From positions 1-64,000 of the forward strand of contig JACWER010000005.1 of the NCBI GenBank assembly GCA_014653385.1: a stretch of 64,000 bases of DNA, in the 5' to 3' direction. Positions 1 to 9,189 of the stretch are shown here, one piece after another. The translations under genes and the position numbers were made by a program. Source of the DNA: Pelagibacterales bacterium SAG-MED50 (GTDB taxonomy: Bacteria > Pseudomonadota > Alphaproteobacteria > Pelagibacterales > Pelagibacteraceae). Under the pieces are notes generated by a model. It did no database searches. It had not been told where the DNA came from and worked only from the letters and a program-made list of their open reading frames with translations. Numbering within the stretch: position 1 is the stretch's first letter; each line of letters starts with the position of its first letter.

Positions 1-889
1 CATTAATAATATTATATTTTTTAATTAAAATAATTATTTTGTTAAAATCATTTTTATCTCTTAAATCTTTTTTAAAAAATTCAATTAATAATTTTTTTTC
101 ATTAAAATCTATTTTTTGAAATAGTAAAATAATAGGCAAAGTAATCTTGCCTTCAAAAAAATCTTGACCAATCTTTTTGCCAAATAACTTTAAATCAGAA
201 TTATAGTCAAGTGTATCATCAGCGATTTGAAAGGTTAATCCAAGATTTCTTCCATAGAACTCAAGAGCATCTTTTTCTTTAGAATCGACATCAGATAAAA
301 TAGCTCCTACTTTTGTTGCAGCCGCAAAAAGCTCAGCAGTTTTAGCTGATATAATTTTCAGGTAAGTTTCTTCAAGCATATCAATTTCACCTTTATGTTG
401 AAGCTGCAAAACTTCTCCCTGGGCGATCTTTGAGGAGGTTGATGATAATAATTTTAAAACTTCTAAGTTACCATCCTCTACCATCATTTCAAAACATCGA
501 CTTAATAAATAGTCCCCAATTAAAATTGATGAATGATTATCCCAAACTTTATTTAAGGTTTCTTTACCTCTTCTAACTATACCCTCATCAATTACATCAT
601 CATGCATTAGTGTTGCACTATGAATTAATTCAACACAAGCTGCTAAATTGATATCTCTTGAGCCTTTAGAATACCCACATAATTTTGAAGATCCAAGAGT
701 TAATAGAGCACGCAATCTCTTTCCACCTGTTTGAACATGGTAGTCAGTCATTTTTTGAACTAATTCAACATCACTGGCTAATTTTAATTTTATCTTTTCT
801 TCAGTAAGAATTAGCTTGTCTTCAACAGAGTCTTTAAGTTGAAAGTATGAGTCGTTTATTTGATTTTTAAGCTGAACTACAGTTCCCAT
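1..889 (-). CDS. ispB: Polyprenyl (octaprenyl-type) diphosphate synthase, 3' end cut by window edge
   Basis: Trans-isoprenyl diphosphate synthase that extends isopentenyl units to make the ubiquinone side chain. I translated it from the complement: it opens at ATG 887-889 and stays open to the left edge, giving about 296 residues. Visible motifs are GGKRLR near residues 55-60, the first aspartate-rich motif DDVID near 97-101 and the second, DDTLD, near 224-228. These are the Mg-diphosphate ligands of the family. Relatives have about 320-340 residues, so roughly the last 30 are outside the window. It is divergent from the S49 peptidase gene, with 114 bp between them. The chain length of the product cannot be read from the sequence. 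Confidence 0.93.
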   Translation of the reverse strand, partial: MGTVVQLKNQINDSYFQLKDSVEDKLILTEEKIKLKLASDVELVQKMTDYHVQTGGKRLRALLTLGSSKLCGYSKGSRDINLAACVELIHSATLMHDDVIDEGIVRRGKETLNKVWDNHSSILIGDYLLSRCFEMMVEDGNLEVLKLLSSTSSKIAQGEVLQLQHKGEIDMLEETYLKIISAKTAELFAAATKVGAILSDVDSKEKDALEFYGRNLGLTFQIADDTLDYNSDLKLFGKKIGQDFFEGKITLPIILLFQKIDFNEKKLLIEFFKKDLRDKNDFNKIIILIKKYNIIN

Positions 890-935
890 AATGGTTTTAA
901 ATTAATATATTTGAGTTTTATATATTACTTATCAA

Positions 936-963
936 TTGACGCACCTAATTCTTCATTTATAAG
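936..963 (+). promoter_or_regulatory. Candidate sigma70 promoter for the S49 peptidase / glyQS unit
   Basis: TTGACG at 936-941 and TATAAG at 958-963 are separated by 16 bp in the divergent gap. They lie about 40 bp upstream of ATG 1004, which has an AAGGA ribosome site at 993-997. Confidence 0.5.
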
Positions 964-1003
964 TAATTAATATATTCAATAATTAATTCTATAAGGAATA
1001 ATA

Positions 1004-1811
1004 ATGTTCTCTTTTTTTAAAAAGAAAAAGATCGTAGCCCACATAAAGTTAAACGGAGTTATAGGAAATGCTGGAAAATTTAAACAAGGTATAGATTTTG
1101 CAGGCCAAGAAGAAATTATTAAAAAGGCCTTTTCGCTTAAAAAAGCCTCTTGTGTAGCTATAACCATAAATTCACCTGGTGGATCACCAGTTCAATCGCA
1201 TATGATTTATAATTTTATTAGACAGGAAGCTAAAAATAGCAAAAAAAAAAGTAATTGTATTTGCTGAAGATGTAGCTGCATCAGGTGGATATTTAATTTC
1301 ATGTGCTGGAGATGAAATTTATGCAAATTCAAGCTCCATCATTGGCTCTATCGGAGTTATTTATTCTTCATTCGGATTTACAGAATTAATAAAAAAAATT
1401 GGTGTTGAAAGAAGAGTTCACACAGCAGGTAAAAACAAAAGTACTTTAGATCCTTTCCTAGAAGAAAAAAATGAAGACATAGAAAGATTAAAAAATATTC
1501 AGCTAGATTTACATAAAGATTTTATAGATGTAGTAGAGAAAAGTAGAGGATCTAAGCTAGACAAATCGGGAGTAGAACTTTTTTCTGGAGAATTTTGGTC
1601 TGGCAGTAAAGCGAAAGAATTAGGGTTAATAGATGGAATAGGAGATGCTCATCAAGTTCTAAAAGAAAAATTTGGAAATAATGTTGTTATTAAAAAATTT
1701 GAAAAAACTAAAGGTTGGTTAAGTCAAAAACTTTCTTCATCTAGCAATCAAGTGGATCAATTAGCCAACATTTTAGACGAAAGGTCAATCTGGCAAAGAT
1801 ATGGTTTCTAA
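1004..1811 (+). CDS. S49 family peptidase (SohB/SppA-like), reading frame broken at an A10 run
   Basis: Membrane-associated signal-peptide peptidase-type protease. The first frame (1004-1267) gives 87 residues and stops just after ten A residues at 1241-1250. The frame one base further on continues from [14 protein letters not shown] to a stop at 1809-1811, for about 268 residues in total. The second part carries the catalytic Ser of the ASGGY motif and the Lys region AGKNKS, both expected for S49 enzymes. With nine As the protein would be continuous, so one extra A explains the break. It could be a sequencing or assembly error, transcriptional slippage, or a real lesion. The joined protein would overlap glyQ by 11 bp. 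Confidence 0.8.
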
Positions 1812-2682
1812 AATAAAAAAACCAAAACAAAAATTTCAATCATTTCAAGATACAATTCTTAATCTTCAAAAATTCTGGAGTAAAAAGGGATGTGTTGTTC
1901 TTCAGCCATACGATATGGAAGTTGGCGCTGGTACGTTTCATCCAGCAACCACACTTAGATCACTAGGCCCAAAGTATTGGAAAGCTGCTTATGTTCAGCC
2001 ATCAAGAAGACCAACAGATGGAAGGTATGGTGACAATCCTAATAGACTACAACACTATTATCAATTTCAAGTTTTGATAAAACCTTCACCAGATAATATA
2101 AAAAAATTATACCTTAATAGTTTATCAGTAATTGGTATTGATTATAATGAACATGATATTAGATTTGTTGAAGATGATTGGGAAAGCCCAACGCTTGGTG
2201 CGGCAGGTTTAGGTTGGGAGGTTTGGTGTGATGGTATGGAAATTACTCAATTCACATACTTTCAGCAAATGGCAGGATATGAGTGCAAACCTGTTTCAGT
2301 AGAAATTACCTATGGATTAGAAAGAATATGCATGTTTACACAACAACAAAAAAATGTTTATGATTTGATGTGGAATGATGAGGGAGTAAAATATCATGAT
2401 GTTTTTCATCAAGCAGAAAAAGAATTTTCTGCATATAACTTTGAACATGCAAACGTTGAAAGTTTATTAAGAATGTTTGATATGATTGAACAGGAAGCCA
2501 AATCTCTTGTAGAAAAAAAAATATCATTACCAGCGTATGACCAATGCTTAAAAGCAAGTCATATATTTAATATTTTAGATGCTAGAGGAGCAATAAGTGT
2601 AGCTCAAAGAGCTGGATATATAGGGAGAATTAGAGATATTACTAAAGCTGCAGCAGGTATCTGGTTAGATAGTCAGAGTTAA
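1801..2682 (+). CDS. glyQ: Glycyl-tRNA synthetase alpha subunit
   Basis: Catalytic subunit of the bacterial alpha2-beta2 glycyl-tRNA synthetase, which makes Gly-tRNA in the cytoplasm. At 293 residues it is close to the usual length of about 300. The conserved stretches [17 protein letters not shown] and [17 protein letters not shown] lie in the N-terminal half, and the motif-3-like [12 protein letters not shown] lies near residue 165. Its TAA is followed directly by the glyS ATG, so the two subunits are made from one message. Confidence 0.98.
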   Translation: MVSKIKKPKQKFQSFQDTILNLQKFWSKKGCVVLQPYDMEVGAGTFHPATTLRSLGPKYWKAAYVQPSRRPTDGRYGDNPNRLQHYYQFQVLIKPSPDNIKKLYLNSLSVIGIDYNEHDIRFVEDDWESPTLGAAGLGWEVWCDGMEITQFTYFQQMAGYECKPVSVEITYGLERICMFTQQQKNVYDLMWNDEGVKYHDVFHQAEKEFSAYNFEHANVESLLRMFDMIEQEAKSLVEKKISLPAYDQCLKASHIFNILDARGAISVAQRAGYIGRIRDITKAAAGIWLDSQS

Positions 2683-4752
2683 ATGTCAGAATTTTTTTTA
2701 GAATTATTTAGTGAGGAAATACCTTCGTCCCTTCAAAAGAATTTAAGGGAGGATCTGTTAACTAGTTTTATTAAAGTATTTAATGAAAAATCAATTTCAT
2801 TTAAAAAAAGCTCATCATATTCAACACCGAATAGATTAGTCATTTTATTTGAAGGTTTACAAAAACAAATAGCTTTAAAATCTGAGGAAATAAAAGGTCC
2901 AAAGATAAAAGCTCCAGAAATAGCATTAGAAGGGTTTTTAAGATCAAATAATATTTCTAGAAAAGACCTTTTTAAAAAAGCATTAGATAAAGGAGAGTTT
3001 TATTTTTTTAAAACAAAATCAAGAAAACTTAATACTCAAGATTTATTAGCAGAATTAGTTCCATTAATATTGCAAAAAATTCAATGGAAAAAATCTATGA
3101 GATGGAATGATTTTAGTTTAAATTGGGGTAGACCATTAAAATCGATTCTAGCAATATTTGATAAAAAAAAATTAACTTTTAATTTTCATCATTTAACTTC
3201 ATCAAATTCAACATTTGCGGATAAAGAATTTGAGGAAAAGAAAAAAATAATTGTTGATTTTAAAGATTATAATAATTTTTTCAAAAAATTGAATATTACC
3301 ATAGATCATAATGAAAGAAAAAATTTTATAGAAAAAAAATTAAATGAAATTTTAAATAAGAAAAATATAATAATTGAAAGTAATCCTAAGTTACTTGATG
3401 AAGTTGTCGATCTAACAGATCAACCCAATGTTATATTGTGTGAGTTTGATAGAAAATTTCTAAATATTCCAAAAGAAATTTTGATAATTACTATGCAACA
3501 CCATCAAAAATACTTTCCAACTTTTGATAAAAAAGGAAATATTACAAATGAATTTTTGGTTGTAACTAATAAGAAAGATATAAATGGATTAATAAAACTT
3601 GGAAATGAAAGAGTTGTAGAAGCTAGACTAAGTGATGCTGAGTTTTTTTGGAACAAAGATAAGTCACAGAATTTAGTTAAAAGAGTTTCGATACTTAAAT
3701 CTATGAATTATTTCAAGGGACTTGGAACATATTTCGACAAAGTTCAAAGAATGAGAAAACTAGGTGGAATGCTTTCTGATGAATTATTAATTAGCAAAGA
3801 TAAAGTTGAATTATCGACATCCATTTGTAAAGTTGATCTAGTTTCAGAACTTGTCGGAGAATTTCCAGAACTTCAAGGAATTATGGGAGGTTATTTTGCG
3901 GAAGCACAGGGTTTTGAAAAAGATGTTTGTAAAGCCATCAGTGAACAATATTTACCAGCTGGACTAAATTCAAAGGTCCCTAAAAAGCCATATAGTATAG
4001 CACTATCACTAGCCGATAAAATAGACACATTAGTAGGTTTTTTTGGAATAAATCAAAAGCCAACAAGTTCAAAAGATCCATTTGCTTTAAGAAGATTATC
4101 TTTAGGGATAATTAAAACGATAGTTGAAAATAAAAAAGATTTTAAAATAAGAGATTTAATTAGTTATTCTTCTGGTTTGTACTTGGATCAAGGTTTTAAA
4201 TTTGAAAATAAATCCTTAAAAAGTGAATTATCAAATTTTTTAATGGATAGATTAAAATTTTATATGAAAGAAGAGAAAATTCGTAGTGATATTATTTTAG
4301 CCTCTTCAAGCTTTCTTAATTTAGATCAATCTGTAATTATTTTTGGCAAGGCCAAAAGTTTAAATAAGTTAATTAATAAAACTAACGGAGCAGATGTAGT
4401 TTCAAGTTACAAAAGAGCTTCAAGTATATTGGAAAGTGAGTTAAAAGATAAAAACCTTGAATTATCAAATACAACTGACCCTGGTATTTTTAAAACTGAT
4501 TTTGAGAAAAACTTATATAAAAAGATTAATGAATTAAGAAAGTATTTTCAAAATATTAACAAAGATGAGGATTTTGAACAATCCATCAATAATCTAGCTG
4601 ACTCCAAAAAAGTTATTTTTGATTTTTTTGACAATGTAATTGTTAATGAAGAGGACATCACAATAAAAAAAAACAGACTAGAACTAATCCAAATGTTATG
4701 TAAAACGTTCGATTATTATGTTAATTTTTCTTTAATCGATTCCCATCAATGA
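2683..4752 (+). CDS. glyS: Glycyl-tRNA synthetase beta subunit
   Basis: The beta subunit of glycyl-tRNA synthetase binds and positions tRNA(Gly) for the alpha subunit. At 689 residues it has normal length. Recognisable family segments are the N-terminal LELFSEEIPS, the central MQHHQKYFP, ERVVEARLSDAEFFW, and FPELQGIMGGYFA with KDPFALRR. The HD-like fold and C-terminal anticodon-binding region follow. It abuts glyQ with no gap, and its stop overlaps the start of ppdK by 4 bp. Confidence 0.97.
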   Translation: MSEFFLELFSEEIPSSLQKNLREDLLTSFIKVFNEKSISFKKSSSYSTPNRLVILFEGLQKQIALKSEEIKGPKIKAPEIALEGFLRSNNISRKDLFKKALDKGEFYFFKTKSRKLNTQDLLAELVPLILQKIQWKKSMRWNDFSLNWGRPLKSILAIFDKKKLTFNFHHLTSSNSTFADKEFEEKKKIIVDFKDYNNFFKKLNITIDHNERKNFIEKKLNEILNKKNIIIESNPKLLDEVVDLTDQPNVILCEFDRKFLNIPKEILIITMQHHQKYFPTFDKKGNITNEFLVVTNKKDINGLIKLGNERVVEARLSDAEFFWNKDKSQNLVKRVSILKSMNYFKGLGTYFDKVQRMRKLGGMLSDELLISKDKVELSTSICKVDLVSELVGEFPELQGIMGGYFAEAQGFEKDVCKAISEQYLPAGLNSKVPKKPYSIALSLADKIDTLVGFFGINQKPTSSKDPFALRRLSLGIIKTIVENKKDFKIRDLISYSSGLYLDQGFKFENKSLKSELSNFLMDRLKFYMKEEKIRSDIILASSSFLNLDQSVIIFGKAKSLNKLINKTNGADVVSSYKRASSILESELKDKNLELSNTTDPGIFKTDFEKNLYKKINELRKYFQNINKDEDFEQSINNLADSKKVIFDFFDNVIVNEEDITIKKNRLELIQMLCKTFDYYVNFSLIDSHQ

Positions 4753-7406
4753 AAAAACTAATTTTAAATTTTAAGTCTAAAGATAGTAAAAAAATTAAAA
4801 ACCCTAAAAACTTTTTAGGAGGCAAGGGTGCTAATTTATCTGAAATGGGAAGAATGGGTCTACCAGTTCCACCAGGATTTACAATTTCAACAAAAGTATG
4901 TGACCTTTTTTATAAAGATAAAAAAAAATTGAATTCAAATTTAGTATCTCAAATAAAAAAAGAATTAAAGATTATTGAAAAAGATGTAGGTAAAAAATTT
5001 GGTAATTTAAAGAATCCTTTATTACTCTCTGTAAGATCTGGAGCAAGAGTGTCTATGCCAGGAATGATGGACACAATTTTAAACTTAGGTTTAAATGATA
5101 AGGCTGTAACTGCCCTAGCTTTAAAAACTTCAAATGGAAGATTTGCCAAAGATAGTTATAGAAGATTTATTCAAATGTACGGTAATGTAGTAATGGGAGT
5201 TGAAGGTTATCATTTCGAGGAGTTAATTGAAAATTATAAGCTTACAAAAGGAGTTCTTTTAGATAATGATCTTGATGAAAGTGATTGGGATGGTTTAATA
5301 GCTGATTTTAAAAGAACTGTTAAAGAAAAAACTAATAAAGATTTTCCTCAAGATGTGCATCAGCAATTATTTGGTGCAATCAACGCAGTATTTTTATCTT
5401 GGGAAAGTAATAGAGCAAAAGTTTACAGAAAATTAAATCAAATCCCAGCTGAATGGGGAACAGCAGTAAATGTTCAGTCAATGGTTTTTGGTAATATGGG
5501 TGATGATTGTGCTACAGGAGTAGTATTTACAAGAAATCCTTCAAATGGAGTAAATGAAATTTATGGGGAATATCTAATTAATGCACAAGGTGAAGATGTC
5601 GTTGCTGGTACTAGAACGCCACAATACATAACTAAAAAAGCAAGACAACAGGCGAAAGTAAAAGGTCTTTCAATGGAAGAGGTTATGCCAAATGTTTACA
5701 AGCAGCTTCATAAAATTTTAAAAAAATTAGAAAAACATTATAAGGATATGCAAGATGTAGAATTTACAGTTGAAAATAAAAAACTATGGATGCTTCAAAC
5801 TAGATCTGGAAAAAGAACAGCTAAATCAGCAGTAAAGATTGCAGTTGATATGGTAAAAGAAAAATTAATTTCAAAAAAAGAAGCTGTTCTTAGGATTGAT
5901 CCCAATTCTTTAGATACATTACTTCATCCTACTTTAGATGAAAAAAGCTCAATAAATGTTATAGCTAACGGTTTGCCAGCCTCCCCAGGTGCAGCTAGTG
6001 GAAAAGTTGTTTTTACCTCTGAGGAAGCTGAAAGATTGACTGGAATGATGCAAGATACAATTTTAGTAAGAGTAGAGACATCACCAGAAGACATTCAAGG
6101 AATGCACGCAGCTAAAGGAATATTAACTGCTAGAGGAGGAATGACAAGTCATGCAGCTGTAGTTGCAAGGGGAATGGGTAGGCCTTGTGTTTCTGGTTCA
6201 AGTGAAATTGATATTAATTATGAAAACAAATCATTTAAAACTTCGTCTATAGAAATTAAGGAAGGTGATATTATAACTATTGATGGATCCACAGGCAGAG
6301 TCATTGCAGGGAGTGTTGCAACAGTTAAACCAGAAATTTCAGGTGATTTTTCTAAATTAATGTCATGGGCAGATAGTTTTAGAAAATTAAATATTAGAAC
6401 AAACTCAGAAACACCCAAAGATACAAAAACAGCTAAAGATTTTGGAGCAGAGGGAATTGGACTTTGTAGAACAGAGCATATGTTTTTTGATGAGGAAAGA
6501 ATTTTATCTGTTCGTGAAATGATTTTATCTAAAACCACAGAAGATAGAGCTAAAGCTCTTGAAAAACTTTTACCACATCAAAAAAAAGATTTTGTAGAAA
6601 TCTTTAAAATTATGAGTGGCCTACCAGTTACTGTAAGATTATTAGATCCTCCTCTACATGAGTTTTTACCTCGAACAGAAAAAGAAATAGATGAGGTAGC
6701 TAACTTAGTTAATCTTCCAGTTAAAGAGGTAGAATCTAGGATTGATGAACTTCATGAACAAAATCCAATGCTAGGTCATAGAGGTTGTAGACTTGGTATT
6801 TCTTTTCCGGAGATTTATGAAATGCAATGTAGAGCTATTTTTGAAGCATTATCTGAACTAAAAAATAAAAAAATTAAATCAGCTTTACCAGAGATTATGA
6901 TTCCTTTAGTTTCTACTGAAGCTGAAATAAAGATAATGAAAGATTTAGTAATTAATATTGCACGTGATGTTCAAAAAAAGAATAAAGTTAAAATAGAGTT
7001 TATAGTTGGAACAATGATTGAATTACCAAGAGCAGTAATAAAAGCGAAAGAAATAGCCAAACACGCAGAGTTTTTTAGTTTTGGAACTAATGATTTAACA
7101 CAAACAACATTTGGAATTAGCAGAGATGATAGTGGAAAATTCTTAAATGATTATATCGATAATAAAATATTTTCAATTGATCCATTTGTATCAATAGACG
7201 AGGGAGTTGCTGACCTAGTTGAAATTGCTGTAGAAAAAGGAAAAAGTCAAAATAAAAAATTAAAACTTGGAATTTGTGGTGAACATGGTGGAGACCCGAA
7301 GAGTATTGAATTTTGCTCTAAAGTAGGTTTAAACTATGTTTCATGTTCACCCTATAGAGTTCCAATCGCAAGATTAGCTGCCGCACAAGCAGAATTAAAA
7401 AAATAA
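4749..7406 (+). CDS. ppdK: Pyruvate, phosphate dikinase
   Basis: Interconverts pyruvate, ATP and phosphate with PEP, AMP and PPi. In this setting it probably serves reversible glycolysis or gluconeogenesis. At 885 residues it is full length. The order is an N-terminal ATP-grasp domain (GGKGANLSEM near residue 25, SVRSGARVSMPGMMDT near 95), the phosphohistidine swivel domain with the catalytic His in GGMTSHAAVVAR near 460, and a C-terminal PEP-utilising TIM barrel ending in GICGEHGGDP. It overlaps glyS by 4 bp (ATGA), suggesting one transcript. The island begins only a few bases after its stop. Confidence 0.98.
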   Translation: MKKLILNFKSKDSKKIKNPKNFLGGKGANLSEMGRMGLPVPPGFTISTKVCDLFYKDKKKLNSNLVSQIKKELKIIEKDVGKKFGNLKNPLLLSVRSGARVSMPGMMDTILNLGLNDKAVTALALKTSNGRFAKDSYRRFIQMYGNVVMGVEGYHFEELIENYKLTKGVLLDNDLDESDWDGLIADFKRTVKEKTNKDFPQDVHQQLFGAINAVFLSWESNRAKVYRKLNQIPAEWGTAVNVQSMVFGNMGDDCATGVVFTRNPSNGVNEIYGEYLINAQGEDVVAGTRTPQYITKKARQQAKVKGLSMEEVMPNVYKQLHKILKKLEKHYKDMQDVEFTVENKKLWMLQTRSGKRTAKSAVKIAVDMVKEKLISKKEAVLRIDPNSLDTLLHPTLDEKSSINVIANGLPASPGAASGKVVFTSEEAERLTGMMQDTILVRVETSPEDIQGMHAAKGILTARGGMTSHAAVVARGMGRPCVSGSSEIDINYENKSFKTSSIEIKEGDIITIDGSTGRVIAGSVATVKPEISGDFSKLMSWADSFRKLNIRTNSETPKDTKTAKDFGAEGIGLCRTEHMFFDEERILSVREMILSKTTEDRAKALEKLLPHQKKDFVEIFKIMSGLPVTVRLLDPPLHEFLPRTEKEIDEVANLVNLPVKEVESRIDELHEQNPMLGHRGCRLGISFPEIYEMQCRAIFEALSELKNKKIKSALPEIMIPLVSTEAEIKIMKDLVINIARDVQKKNKVKIEFIVGTMIELPRAVIKAKEIAKHAEFFSFGTNDLTQTTFGISRDDSGKFLNDYIDNKIFSIDPFVSIDEGVADLVEIAVEKGKSQNKKLKLGICGEHGGDPKSIEFCSKVGLNYVSCSPYRVPIARLAAAQAELKK

Positions 7407-7414
7407 AAAATATT

Positions 7415-7439
7415 TTTTGAATATTAGGGGCGTTCTGTT
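7415..7439. repeat. Distal attachment-site repeat of the ssrA island
   Basis: The 18-bp core tattaggggcgttctgtt (7422-7439) is identical at 9172-9189. With six matching flanking bases and one mismatch, the repeat reaches 24 of 25 bp. It encodes the last residues and stop of the recombinase remnant. Confidence 0.75.
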
Positions 7440-7681
7440 TTGCCCTTAATTTTAATTAATAAAATAATATATACCTTTTTGAAAAGCTTCATTGAAGATT
7501 GAAGTAATTTTCTTTTATCATAACCCCAAACCTTAAATCTGTTTCTTGCCCATTCATCTGAATAATTAAGATAGTTTGATTTCACTATTTCAGGACTTGT
7601 ATTTAATGCTTGAGCAACCAAATTAATATCTTTTAAATCTTTATAAAGTTTCATGGCATTCATATGTCTGATTGAGTACAT
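7424..7681 (-). pseudogene. Tyrosine recombinase (integrase), C-terminal remnant
   Basis: Only about 85 residues remain of a family normally 300-400 long. MYSIRH followed by an alternating pattern (LVAQALN, then NYLNY) fits the end of a tyrosine recombinase catalytic domain: the Arg-His pair, a helix carrying the LGHS-like position, and the nucleophilic Tyr. The frame is closed by a stop about 10 codons upstream of the first Met, so the N-terminal and most of the catalytic domain are missing. Its final codons (TERP-stop) are formed by the att repeat, as is common for integrases that insert at RNA genes. The family call rests on the motif pattern only. Confidence 0.6.
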
Positions 7682-7903
7682 TGGTCTTGTTTTACCATTG
7701 AACTCTTAAAGAAATAATTCACTAGAAATTCTTACAAAGTTTTTTCTAATTCTTTTGAAAATATCTGTTAGAAGCATATCAATTTAAGTAATTCCTACTC
7801 TCTAAATGACAAATAATCAATAATCCTATGTGTGATATGACAGATAAGAATTGTTTTATTTGTGAATTGTATGTAATTAATTAATAAAAACTTATACCGC
7901 AAT
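7682..7903. other. Gene-free island segment
   Basis: 222 bp of AT-rich sequence between the recombinase remnant and the methyltransferase gene. I see no intact frame, RNA gene or clear hairpin. It may hold the decayed upstream part of the recombinase. Confidence 0.4.
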
Positions 7904-8920
7904 ATGAATAAAGTATTAAAATTTTCAAAATCATATGAAAATATTTTAAAAATTAAAAAAGATTTTTACGATAATAATAAAACAAATTTAAAAAATGTTA
8001 TTAAAATATATAATGAGTATAAAAAACAACCATTGAGAAAATATTGTAAAAATTGTGGTTCAAAAAAAATAAAATTATTTATTAAAAACTTTAATATACC
8101 ATATAAATTATGTTCCTCTTGTGGACATTTGAATGGAGCATATGAGGACACAGTTTTTTTTGCTAAAAAATTATATACTGAGAATGAAGGTAAAAATTAT
8201 TCAAAAAATTATTTAAACGATTTTAATAAAAGAGTTGAAAATATCTATATTCCTAAAGTTGATTTTCTAAAAAAAGTTATAAAAAAGAAGATTAATTTGC
8301 TTGACTTAGGTTGTGGTGCTGGACATTTTGTTAAAGCATTGGAACAAAAAGGAATTTCTGCCACTGGATACGATACTTCAAAAGATTTGTGTGAACTTGG
8401 AAATAAAAAATTAAAAAAAAATAAAATATATTCTATTAATTTTGAAAAAATTTATGAGATTATTAAAAATCATTCTGAATTTAACACTTTATCAATGATT
8501 GGTGTTTTAGAACATTTAACAGAACCTCATAAATTGTTAAATTCATTTAAAAAAAGTAAGATAAAATATCTTTATATTTCTGTTCCACTTTTTTCACTAT
8601 CATCCTTTTTAGCAAATTCTTTTCCTAATGTTTTTCCAAGACAATTATCGAGTGGTCATACACATTTATATACTGAAAAATCTCTGAATTATTTGGCAAA
8701 AAAACATAAACTTAAAATCATTGGAGAATATTGGTTTGGTACAGATTTTCCAGATTTAATGAGGTCATTAATAAACACAGGAAATATAATTAACAAAAAA
8801 ATTTATACTAAAGAATTGTATGAAAAGTTTTCTAAATTTATAGATGATTTACAATTTGTATTAGATAAAAATAAAGTATGTTCAGAAGTACATATGGTTT
8901 TTGAAAATAAAAATTTTTAA
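7904..8920 (+). CDS. SAM-dependent methyltransferase with N-terminal zinc ribbon (island cargo)
   Basis: Class I methyltransferase of 338 residues. A CxxC pair at residues 48/51 and a second at 70/73 form a likely zinc ribbon. The SAM-binding glycine motif NLLDLGCGAGHF lies near 131-142. A post-motif GVLEHL lies near 205, as in the Methyltransf_23 type often found in surface-polysaccharide and sugar-modification clusters. The Lys and Asn content is very high even for this genome, which fits its place inside the island. The substrate is unknown. A role in modifying cell-surface glycans is inference from relatives of this architecture. Confidence 0.8.
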   Translation: MNKVLKFSKSYENILKIKKDFYDNNKTNLKNVIKIYNEYKKQPLRKYCKNCGSKKIKLFIKNFNIPYKLCSSCGHLNGAYEDTVFFAKKLYTENEGKNYSKNYLNDFNKRVENIYIPKVDFLKKVIKKKINLLDLGCGAGHFVKALEQKGISATGYDTSKDLCELGNKKLKKNKIYSINFEKIYEIIKNHSEFNTLSMIGVLEHLTEPHKLLNSFKKSKIKYLYISVPLFSLSSFLANSFPNVFPRQLSSGHTHLYTEKSLNYLAKKHKLKIIGEYWFGTDFPDLMRSLINTGNIINKKIYTKELYEKFSKFIDDLQFVLDKNKVCSEVHMVFENKNF

Positions 8921-9164
8921 TAGCAAATATAAATCTAACTAAATCGTACTCTCCACATTATGAGGCCCTTCACATATGCCACTATTAAAGGTAAATTTAT
9001 TCTAATAGTTATAAAGTTATAGAGTGTGTATATTTTTAAGTATTTAGGCATAAAGTATATTCTATCACAAAATTAATTTACCCCTCTCTAGAGTCTATTT
9101 TTTTTTCAGACTTCATTGAAACTTCGTAGAGGTTTCTCAAAAAAAATTATTGGTAAATATAATA
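8921..9164. other. Gene-free island segment before ssrA
   Basis: About 245 bp without a credible frame. It includes an imperfect inverted repeat at about 9118-9136 (GAAACTTC / GAGGTTTC, 3-nt loop), with no T-run on either side that would make it a clear terminator. Confidence 0.35.
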
Positions 9165-9189
9165 TTTTGATTATTAGGGGCGTTCTGTT
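9165..9189. repeat. ssrA-proximal attachment-site repeat
   Basis: Second copy of the island repeat. It overlaps the 3' end of the tmRNA coding piece, including the GCCCC arm (9177-9181) that pairs with GGGGC upstream. The RNA end therefore stays intact after integration. Confidence 0.75.

Larger units (their letters stand above)
7415..9189. mobile_element. Small genomic island integrated at the 3' end of ssrA
   Basis: A 25-bp direct repeat with one mismatch bounds the segment (7415-7439 and 9165-9189). One copy covers the 3' end of ssrA. The other covers the last codons of a recombinase remnant. Inside are only that remnant and one methyltransferase gene. The tmRNA 3' end is a known insertion site for tyrosine-recombinase elements. 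The truncated integrase and size of about 1.75 kb suggest a decayed element fixed in place. Boundaries are seen directly; the history is inferred. Confidence 0.72.

Noticed and set aside
6218-6538. 106-codon frame on the - strand
   Set aside because: Antisense to the well-supported ppdK.
9118-9136. Inverted repeat as ssrA terminator
   Set aside because: The stem is imperfect and no T-run follows on the - strand, so I do not call a terminator.
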